Shown here piece by piece: positions 1 to 4,738 of a stretch of DNA of 5,694 nt (the first letter of the stretch is position 1; each line of letters begins with the position of its first letter). The notes below the pieces were generated by a model. That model did no database searches, had not been told where the DNA came from, and worked only from the letters and a program-made list of their open reading frames with translations. The translations under genes and the position numbers were made by a program. Source of the DNA: CAZVCJ01 sp964625745 (GTDB taxonomy: Bacteria > Chloroflexota > Anaerolineae > VGOG01); NCBI GenBank assembly GCA_964625745.1, contig CAZVCJ010000236.1, positions 1-5,694 of the forward strand, read 5' to 3'.

Positions 1-61
1 CATGTGGGCCACCAGTGACTTCACCAAGCTGCTGCCTGACCCCTACGAGTGCCTGAAGTAG
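1..61 (+). CDS. C-terminal end of a probable sugar-binding protein (partial)
   Basis: Only the last 19 complete codons and a TAG stop (59-61) are in the window, and the start lies off the left edge. The visible tail reads WATSDFTKLLPDPYECLK. It is too short to identify by itself. The call rests on position: in ribose/xylose-class (CUT2) import operons the solute-binding protein gene usually comes directly before the double-domain ATPase and permease, as here. Tails of this family often carry a 'T..n..k.lp' stretch, and the SDFTKLLP segment is compatible with that. If so, the protein acts outside the membrane, capturing the sugar and delivering it to the permease. The following 220-nt spacer with strong hairpins also fits a binding-protein gene that is expressed more highly than the rest of its operon. 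An unrelated upstream protein cannot be excluded. Confidence 0.55.
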   Translation, partial: MWATSDFTKLLPDPYECLK

Positions 62-83
62 TCATTCTGGGGATTCAATGCAA

Positions 84-116
84 GGTTGGCGAGAGATCGC
101 GGATCTCTCGCCAACC
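84..116 (+). promoter_or_regulatory. Perfect 15-bp intergenic hairpin, attenuator or mRNA-stabilising element
   Basis: GGTTGGCGAGAGATC (84-98) is followed by a GCG loop and its exact reverse complement (102-116). The hairpin begins 22 nt after the stop of the upstream gene. No T-run follows (the next bases are GTCATTGACAGG), so it is not a canonical intrinsic terminator. Comparable hairpins between a binding-protein gene and its ABC transporter genes are known to protect the upstream mRNA from 3' decay and lower downstream expression. That role is inferred here from position and shape. Confidence 0.6.
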
Positions 117-121
117 GTCAT

Positions 122-195
122 TGACAGGGGTTACGCGGTTGGGAGACAAACCGTCGGTTGAGTGGCTCGACCGGCGAACTGCGTAACTCCTGTCA
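122..195 (+). repeat. Compound long inverted repeat / two-tier RNA hairpin
   Basis: The outer arms 122-140 and 177-195 pair over 19 bp, with G·U only at 129/188 and 137/180. The terminal 15 bases (TGACAGGGGTTACGC against GCGTAACTCCTGTCA) differ at one position. Inside, 152-162 pairs with 166-176 (11 bp, two G·U pairs, loop TGG). The 3' strand 166-195 is thus continuously paired, while the 5' side carries an 11-nt bulge, GGGAGACAAAC (141-151). A perfect odd palindrome, AACCGTCGGTT, lies at 149-159. No T-run follows. It may be a structured leader or attenuator RNA, or a MITE-like insertion with inverted ends. I see no clear target-site duplication. The pairing is directly visible, but the function is unknown. 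Confidence 0.65.
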
Positions 196-217
196 TTAAG
201 TAGCCATCATGAGCTTC

Positions 218-246
218 TTGCATTTCCTGGCAAAGTAGGGTATCAT
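218..246 (+). promoter_or_regulatory. Possible weak internal promoter for the ATPase gene
   Basis: TTGCAT (218-223) and TATCAT (241-246) are separated by 17 nt. The -10 matches the sigma-70-type consensus at five of six positions, but the -35 matches only in its TTG. A start near 253 would give a leader of about 29 nt ending in a strong ribosome-binding site. It lies downstream of both hairpins, so it could supply transcripts lost to attenuation. The match could also be chance. Confidence 0.25.
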
Positions 247-270
247 TATTTTCCGATAGCACCAACATTG

Positions 271-284
271 AGGAGGCATCATTG
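271..284 (+). promoter_or_regulatory. Ribosome-binding site deciding a TTG start
   Basis: AGGAGG (271-276), a full Shine-Dalgarno core, stands 5 nt before TTG (282-284). The first in-frame ATG is at 309 and has no comparable site close before it. It would also cut into the N-terminal beta strand conserved in ABC ATPases. The TTG is therefore the likely start of the ATPase gene. Confidence 0.75.
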
Positions 285-1829
285 AGCGAACAGGAGATCA
301 CACTGCGCATGGAGGGCATCTTCAAAGCCTTCCCAGGCGTGCAGGCGCTGGATGACATAGACTTTGAAGCAGCAGCCAGCGAGGTAGTGGCGCTGGTCGG
401 CGAGAACGGCGCTGGCAAGTCTACCCTCATGAAGATCCTCTGCGGCGCATACCGCAAGGATGCGGGTCGTATCTTTCTGCACGGCCAGGAAACAGAGATC
501 GAGAATCCTTATCATGCCCAGCAATTGGGTATCGCCATCATCTATCAGGAATTCAACCTTACTCCGAATCAGAGCGCAGCGGCGAACATCTTCATGGCCC
601 GGGAGCCGCGACAGCAAGGCTTGGGGCGGTTCTTGAACTTCGTGGATCGTCGCCGTATGGAGCGGGAAGCACAGGAACATCTGAACCGCGTTGGGGCGCG
701 AGTGCCTGCCACGGCGCTGATCAGCGATCTCTCCGTGGCTCAACAGCAGATGGTGGAAGTGGCTAAGGAACTGGCGGTGGATGCTCGCATCATCATCATG
801 GACGAGCCGACCTCAGCACTGGGCGAGGACGAGGTAGAGACCCTGTTTGAGATCATCGGCACGCTCAAGGAACAGGGCATCGCCATCATTTTTATTACTC
901 ATCGCCTGGAAGAGGTCTTTCGCATTGCCGACCGGGTGGTCGTGCTGCGAGATGGCCGACGGGTGGGGAGCATGTCCATCAGTGAGGCCACGCCCGACAA
1001 GGTCATTCACCTGATGGTGGGGCGGGAATTGACGGAGATGTTCTATAAAGAAGAGGCTGAGATAGGGGAGCCTCTTATGGAGGTGCGGGGACTCACCCGG
1101 CGGGGCGTGGTGGAAGACGTGAGCTTCACCCTGCGGCGGGGGGAGATCCTGGGCTTCTCTGGCCTGGTAGGCGCCGGTCGTACGGAGACAGCCCGCTTGC
1201 TGTTCGGCGTAGACCGCAAGGACGCTGGCGAGATTTGGGTTGATGGGGAGCAAATGCGCATCACTTCCCCCGTTGATGCAGTTGTGGCGGGCCTGGGCTT
1301 TGTACCCGAGGATCGAGGCCTGCAAGGATTGGTGCTCAAGCTGCCAGTATTGGAGAATATTGTGCTGCCCAGCCTCGACAATCACTCTCGTGCAGGCTGG
1401 CTGGATCAACGCAGTCTCCGCAACACGGCCCAGACTTACGTGGACAAACTGAACATCCGCACGCCCCACCTACAGCAGAAGGCCATGTTTCTCTCCGGCG
1501 GCAATCAGCAAAAGGTGGTACTCGCCAAGTGGTTGGCCTTGCAGCCCAAGGTGCTGATTATGGACGAGCCGACGCGGGGGATTGACGTGGGGGCCAAGGC
1601 CGAGGTACACGCCCTGATGAGTCAGTTGGCTCAGGCTGGGATGGGCATCATCATGATCTCATCGGAATTGCCGGAGATCCTGGGTATGAGCGACCGAGTC
1701 CTGGTAATGCACGAGGGCCGTGTGATGGCCATTCTGGACCGGGCTGAGGCAACCCAGGAGAAAATCATGGCTTGCGCCAGCGGCGAGATCAATAACATCA
1801 ATGCAACGGCGAAAGGAGCAGAGGCATGA
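282..1829 (+). CDS. Sugar ABC transporter ATP-binding protein (XylG/RbsA/MglA type, two ATPase domains)
   Basis: This protein of 515 residues is the cytoplasmic ATPase that powers a ribose/xylose/galactose-class (CUT2) importer. These ATPases carry two nucleotide-binding domains in one chain and are typically about 500 residues. Domain 1 has Walker A GENGAGKST (40-48), Q-loop Gln89, signature LSVAQQQ (150-156), Walker B IIIMDEPT (170-177) with catalytic Glu175, and H-loop His207. Domain 2 has an altered Walker A, GLVGAGRTE (294-302), with Arg300 where Lys is usual. It also has a full signature LSGGNQQ (404-410), Walker B VLIMDEPTRGID (424-435), and Ser in place of the H-loop His (ISSELPEIL). 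The degenerate second domain is normal for this family. The gene starts at TTG behind a strong ribosome-binding site and overlaps the permease gene by 4 nt. Family and role are firm. The substrate is not readable from the ATPase, and xylose is inferred from the downstream kinase. Confidence 0.95.
   Translation: MSEQEITLRMEGIFKAFPGVQALDDIDFEAAASEVVALVGENGAGKSTLMKILCGAYRKDAGRIFLHGQETEIENPYHAQQLGIAIIYQEFNLTPNQSAAANIFMAREPRQQGLGRFLNFVDRRRMEREAQEHLNRVGARVPATALISDLSVAQQQMVEVAKELAVDARIIIMDEPTSALGEDEVETLFEIIGTLKEQGIAIIFITHRLEEVFRIADRVVVLRDGRRVGSMSISEATPDKVIHLMVGRELTEMFYKEEAEIGEPLMEVRGLTRRGVVEDVSFTLRRGEILGFSGLVGAGRTETARLLFGVDRKDAGEIWVDGEQMRITSPVDAVVAGLGFVPEDRGLQGLVLKLPVLENIVLPSLDNHSRAGWLDQRSLRNTAQTYVDKLNIRTPHLQQKAMFLSGGNQQKVVLAKWLALQPKVLIMDEPTRGIDVGAKAEVHALMSQLAQAGMGIIMISSELPEILGMSDRVLVMHEGRVMAILDRAEATQEKIMACASGEINNINATAKGAEA
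1812..1829 (+). promoter_or_regulatory. Coupled stop/start (ATGA) with ribosome-binding site
   Basis: The permease ATG (1826-1828) overlaps the ATPase stop TGA (1827-1829). AAAGGAG (1812-1818) lies 7 nt before the ATG. This arrangement favours translational coupling, so that ATPase and permease are made in step. A second in-frame ATG at 1868, with GGGAG at 1853-1857, is a weaker alternative start. Confidence 0.7.
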
Positions 1830-2836
1830 GCAATACAGAATCGGCCCATGGAGGGAGTGTGGTGGCTATGGCGCGGCCTCGTGGGATGATCTGGCGGAGT
1901 GTTGTCGGCAGACAGGAACTTGGCGTTTTTCTGATTCTGCTCGCCATGGTGGTTTTCCTTTCTTTGTATACCGACACCTTCCTCACCAGCACCAACATCT
2001 TCAACATCCTGCGAGCCTTCTCGTGGATCGCCATCAGCGCCTTCGGACAGTGCATGGTGATCATCACCGCCGGCGTTGACCTTTCGGTGGGCTCGGTGAT
2101 GGGCCTCTCCGGGCTGGCCAGCGCCATGTTGTTGGAGCGGGGGATCAATGTGCCCGTGGCTGTGGTGGGGGGATTGTTGACAGGGCTCGTCGCCGGCTTC
2201 CTCAACGGGCTGATGATCACCAAGGGCAAGCTGCCCCCCTTCATCGCCACGCTGGGGAGCTACCTCATGGCGCGGGGTCTGTGCTATGGCTTGACCGGCG
2301 GCTGGCCGGTGCGTGGGCTGCCACAGTCTTTCCGCAATCTGGGCCAGTACGACATCCCCATCGCCGGGTTTGGAGTGCCCTTGCCCCTCATCTTCATGCT
2401 CATCTTCGCTGTGCTCACGTCCATCTTTCTCACGCGCACGGTGTGGGGTTATCGCATCTATGCCGTGGGTGGAAACGAGACGGCCACCGCCCTTTCGGGC
2501 ATCAACACCGCTCGGGTCAAGATCATGGTCTACTCCCTCTGTGGCCTCCTGACCGCCATCGGTGGCGTGCTCATGACCGCTCGCCTGGGGGTGGCGGCAC
2601 CGACGGCCGCACAGGGCTACGAGTTGGACGTCATCGCCGCGGTGGTGGTGGGGGGAACCAGCTTTTCTGGGGGCGAGGGCACCATCCTCGGCGTACTTAT
2701 CGGCGCGGCCATCATGCAAGTGCTGCGCAACGGCCTGGTGCTCATAGGGGTCTCCGCCTACTGGCTGCAGGCAGTGCAGGGGTTGGTGATCGTGGTGGCT
2801 ATCATGCTCGACCAGCTCCGCAAGCGAGGACGGTAG
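1826..2836 (+). CDS. Sugar ABC transporter permease (RbsC/XylH type)
   Basis: This integral membrane protein of 336 residues forms the sugar channel of the importer and works with the preceding ATPase. After a polar, basic N-terminal stretch (1-31) come roughly eight to ten hydrophobic segments. The clearest are at 32-49, 64-82, 109-131, 182-203, 232-253, 285-304 and 313-328. Family motifs, in order, are TAGVDLSVGS (81-90), GKLPPFIATLGS (134-145), GGNETATALSGI (215-226) and ELDVIAAVVVGGTS (266-279), followed by GGEGT (282-286). All are typical of the ribose-type branched permease family. The length is close to RbsC (about 320) and shorter than E. coli XylH (about 390), so size does not support a xylose assignment. 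The C-terminus, LRKRGR, is basic, as expected for a cytoplasmic tail. Family is certain and substrate inferred only from operon context. Confidence 0.95.
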   Translation: MSNTESAHGGSVVAMARPRGMIWRSVVGRQELGVFLILLAMVVFLSLYTDTFLTSTNIFNILRAFSWIAISAFGQCMVIITAGVDLSVGSVMGLSGLASAMLLERGINVPVAVVGGLLTGLVAGFLNGLMITKGKLPPFIATLGSYLMARGLCYGLTGGWPVRGLPQSFRNLGQYDIPIAGFGVPLPLIFMLIFAVLTSIFLTRTVWGYRIYAVGGNETATALSGINTARVKIMVYSLCGLLTAIGGVLMTARLGVAAPTAAQGYELDVIAAVVVGGTSFSGGEGTILGVLIGAAIMQVLRNGLVLIGVSAYWLQAVQGLVIVVAIMLDQLRKRGR

Positions 2837-2938
2837 CGCACAGCATTAGCCAGAACGACGCTCCTTTCGCTGCGCTTCGAGGGGAACGCAGAAGGGGCAG
2901 TGGAGGCCAGGCATTTCTGAATGATGGAGGAAAGCAAA
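2837..2938 (+). other. Permease-kinase spacer with a weak hairpin
   Basis: These roughly 100 nt separate the permease stop from the kinase start. TCCTTTCG (2862-2869) can pair with CGAGGGGA (2878-2885) over 8 bp, including two G·U pairs, around an 8-nt loop. No T-run follows, so termination is unlikely and the kinase is probably cotranscribed with the transporter. I see no convincing promoter here. Confidence 0.35.
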
Positions 2939-2941
2939 TTG
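2926..2941 (+). promoter_or_regulatory. Ribosome-binding site favouring a TTG start for the kinase
   Basis: GGAGG (2926-2930) lies 8 nt before TTG (2939-2941), which opens M-V-Y-L-M-G-I-D-V-G, a normal FGGY kinase N-terminus. The upstream ATG at 2921 has its nearest GGAGG at 2902-2906, 14 nt away, and would place MMEESK ahead of the conserved strand. An ATG at 2951 would leave only one residue before GID. Confidence 0.55.
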
Positions 2942-4492
2942 GTCTACTTGATGGGCATTGATGTGGGCACGACTGGAGCCAAGGCGCTCCTCATCAACGA
3001 GGCCGGTGAGGTGGTTGCCAGCGCCATTACCGAATATCCCATGTACACCCCCCACCCTCAATGGGCGGAGCAGGATCCAGAAGACTGGTGGCAGGCCACT
3101 GTAGAGAGCATCAGGAGGGTGCTGGCTGAGAGCGGGGCCAATCCTGACCAGGTGGAGGGCGTTGGCCTCACCGGGCAGATGCACGGCCTGGTCCTTTTGG
3201 ACAAAGATGGCGCAGTTCTGCGGCCTTGCATCATGTGGAACGACCAGCGCACTGGCGCTCAGTGTGCCTGGATCACCGACAAAGTAGGGCCCAAGCGGGT
3301 CTTGCAGTTGACGGGCAACCCTGTCCTGCCGGGCTTTACTGCCCCCAAGATTGTCTGGGTGCGGGAGCACGAGCCCAAAGTCTACGAGAAAGCGGCGAAG
3401 GTTCTGCTCCCCAAAGACTACATCCGCTATCGCCTGACGGGCGAGTTCGCCAGCGAGGTCTCTGATGCTTCGGGCACCTCTCTCTTCGAAGTGGGACGCC
3501 GGCGTTGGTCCGGAGAGATGCTGGAGGCCCTGGACATCCCCGCAGAGTGGCTGCCAGAGTGCTACGAGTCGCCCGTTGTCAGCGGACACATCTCCCAGAC
3601 TGCGGCTGAAGCTACGGGGTTGAAGGCCGATACGCCAGTGGTAGGCGGCGGGGGGGATCAAGCTGCCCAGGCGGTGGGCAGTGGCATCGTTGAGGTGGGT
3701 CTGGTTTCGGTGACCGTGGGGACCTCCGGAGTCGTCTTTGCCTCCACTGACGAATTCGTGGTTGAGCCCGAGGGACTGCTCCATGCCTTCTGCCACGCTG
3801 TGCCCAACAAATGGCACCTGATGGGCGTGATGCTGTCGGCCGGGGGCAGCTTCCGCTGGTTCAGGGATACCCTGGGGCGGGTGGAGAAGGAGATAGCCGG
3901 CCTGCTCGGCAAGGATCCTTACGAACTCCTCACCGCAGAGGCGGCCAGGGCTCCAGTCGGCAGCGAGGGGCTGATCTTTCTGCCCTACCTGACCGGCGAG
4001 CGAACCCCCTATCCGGATCCCAACGCACGTGGCGTCTTCATGGGCCTGACCCTGCGCCACGACAAACCCCATCTCTGTCGGGCTGTGTTGGAGGGAGTGG
4101 CCTACGGCCTCCGCGACTCACTGGAGTTGATGAAGGGCTTGGGGCTGGAGATTCGCCAGATCCGCGCTTCGGGAGGTGGAGCACGCAGCAATCTGTGGCG
4201 GCAGATTCTGGCCGATGTATTCGATACCGAGTTGGTGGTGATCAATGTCACCGAAGGCGCAGCCTACGGTGCTGCTCTGCTAGCCGGGGTGGGGGCCGGG
4301 GTCTATGGAGATGTGACCGAGGCTTGCCAGCAGACCATTGAAGTGGTCCAGCGAACTGAGCCTGTCAGAGAGAACGCAGTGCTCTACGGTGAACTCTATC
4401 CTGTGTATCGCGCCCTATACAGCGCATTGAAGCCCAGTTTCGACCGAGTATCGCAAGTAGTGGCCAAAAGTGCAACTGGTGGAACTGGGTAG
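2939..4492 (+). CDS. xylB: Xylulokinase (FGGY carbohydrate kinase)
   Basis: It phosphorylates D-xylulose with ATP to xylulose 5-phosphate in the cytoplasm, the entry step to the pentose phosphate pathway. From the TTG start it has 517 residues (523 from the ATG at 2921). E. coli XylB has about 484, and the excess includes a C-terminal tail. Visible motifs are GIDVGTTGAK near the N-terminus (phosphate loop, Asp8), GLTGQMHGLVLLD with Met81-His82 (the xylulose-contacting MHG of XylB), WNDQR, PGFTAPK, LLPKDYIRYRLTGEFASE, and GGGGDQAAQAVG with catalytic Asp240. Later come VGTSGVVFA, FCHAVPNKWHLMGVMLS, LPYLTGERTP and the ATP-site SGGGARS (411-417). The MHG, PGFTAPK and LLPKDY blocks match xylulokinase rather than glycerol kinase, ribulokinase or gluconokinase. 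It follows the transporter genes with no terminator between and is probably the last gene of the operon. The start codon is less certain than the function. Confidence 0.93.
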   Translation: MVYLMGIDVGTTGAKALLINEAGEVVASAITEYPMYTPHPQWAEQDPEDWWQATVESIRRVLAESGANPDQVEGVGLTGQMHGLVLLDKDGAVLRPCIMWNDQRTGAQCAWITDKVGPKRVLQLTGNPVLPGFTAPKIVWVREHEPKVYEKAAKVLLPKDYIRYRLTGEFASEVSDASGTSLFEVGRRRWSGEMLEALDIPAEWLPECYESPVVSGHISQTAAEATGLKADTPVVGGGGDQAAQAVGSGIVEVGLVSVTVGTSGVVFASTDEFVVEPEGLLHAFCHAVPNKWHLMGVMLSAGGSFRWFRDTLGRVEKEIAGLLGKDPYELLTAEAARAPVGSEGLIFLPYLTGERTPYPDPNARGVFMGLTLRHDKPHLCRAVLEGVAYGLRDSLELMKGLGLEIRQIRASGGGARSNLWRQILADVFDTELVVINVTEGAAYGAALLAGVGAGVYGDVTEACQQTIEVVQRTEPVRENAVLYGELYPVYRALYSALKPSFDRVSQVVAKSATGGTG

Positions 4493-4512
4493 CTGGACAA
4501 TGTTAAGTTAAT

Positions 4513-4547
4513 GTCATTGCGAGCCCCGCAGGGGCGAAGCAATCTCC
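4513..4547. repeat. Intergenic palindromic repeat, GTCATTGCGAG...GAAGCAATCTCC type
   Basis: This 35-nt element lies 20 nt after the kinase stop. GCCCC (4523-4527) pairs with GGGGC (4531-4535) around GCA, and ATTGC (4516-4520) pairs with GCAAT (4539-4543), leaving a small internal loop. I recall closely similar elements scattered between genes of many bacteria, so this is probably one copy of a dispersed repeat family. Copy number cannot be judged from one window. It is not followed by a T-run. Confidence 0.7.
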
Positions 4548-4555
4548 ACAGCCAC

Positions 4556-4616
4556 TCGTAGTGACGACTTCAGTCGTCGGGGGCAGGGAAAAAGGCGACT
4601 GAAGTCGCAACCACGA
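4556..4616. repeat. Nested inverted repeat built on CGACTTCAGTCG
   Basis: The arms 4556-4576 and 4596-4616 are inverted copies matching at 18 of 21 positions, separated by a purine-rich 19-nt centre. Each arm contains its own 5-bp palindrome (CGACT-TC-AGTCG at 4565-4576, CGACT-GA-AGTCG at 4596-4607). The transcript can therefore fold either as one long hairpin or as two small ones. The element lies in the spacer after the kinase gene and directly before the terminator. I recall similar CGACTTCAGTCG repeats from Chloroflexota intergenic DNA. It has no coding potential. Confidence 0.65.
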
Positions 4617-4636
4617 AACTCCAGTTGGAAACAACG

Positions 4637-4664
4637 GGACATCTTCGGATGTCCTATTTCTTTT
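4637..4664 (+). terminator. Intrinsic terminator with UUCG tetraloop
   Basis: GGACATC (4637-4643) pairs perfectly with GATGTCC (4648-4654) around TTCG, giving the very stable C(UUCG)G hairpin, followed by TATTTCTTTT. It lies about 145 nt after the kinase stop and probably ends the transporter-kinase operon. Confidence 0.88.
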
Positions 4665-4676
4665 ATACGGTGTTTG

Positions 4677-4692
4677 TGGTATAATTTGTAAG
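4677..4692 (+). promoter_or_regulatory. Extended -10 promoter for adenosine deaminase
   Basis: TGG directly precedes a perfect TATAAT (4680-4685), giving the extended -10 form. The -35 region at 4657-4662 (TTTCTT) is poor and lies in the terminator's T-run, as is tolerated for extended -10 promoters. The expected start is near 4692. The placement just after the terminator marks a new transcription unit. Confidence 0.7.
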
Positions 4693-4738
4693 GATGATAG
4701 TCCCATCCAGATGAACATAGAATAAGGATAAAACGACC
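4692..4738 (+). promoter_or_regulatory. Leader of adenosine deaminase mRNA with 5' hairpin and ribosome-binding site
   Basis: From the predicted start, GGATG (4692-4696) can pair with CATCC (4704-4708), placing a small hairpin at the very 5' end of the mRNA. AAGGA (4724-4728) lies 10 nt before the ATG at 4739. I see no riboswitch-like architecture in these 47 nt. Confidence 0.4.

Noticed and set aside
117..123. GTCATTG shared with the repeat at 4513
   Set aside because: The match ends after seven bases and the flanking sequences differ, so it is probably chance.
121..126. Perfect TTGACA as a promoter -35 element
   Set aside because: No -10-like hexamer lies 16-18 nt downstream, and the bases belong to the outer arm of the inverted repeat.
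84..195. Tandem hairpins read as a CRISPR-like or terminator array
   Set aside because: The two hairpins differ in sequence, there is no repeat-spacer periodicity, and no T-run follows either stem.
1161..1187. Altered Walker A (Lys to Arg) and missing H-loop His in the second ATPase domain
   Set aside because: Degenerate second domains are the norm in the RbsA/XylG/MglA family, so this is not a defect.
1631..2719. Open frame of 362 codons on the - strand over the ATPase end and permease
   Set aside because: Its composition is low-complexity and rich in His, Gly, Asp and Glu, as expected from the reverse of a hydrophobic membrane protein gene.
2846..4072. Long open frame of 408 codons on the - strand over the kinase gene
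   Set aside because: It is antisense to a clear xylulokinase and shows no recognisable motif. It is a by-product of GC-rich codon use.
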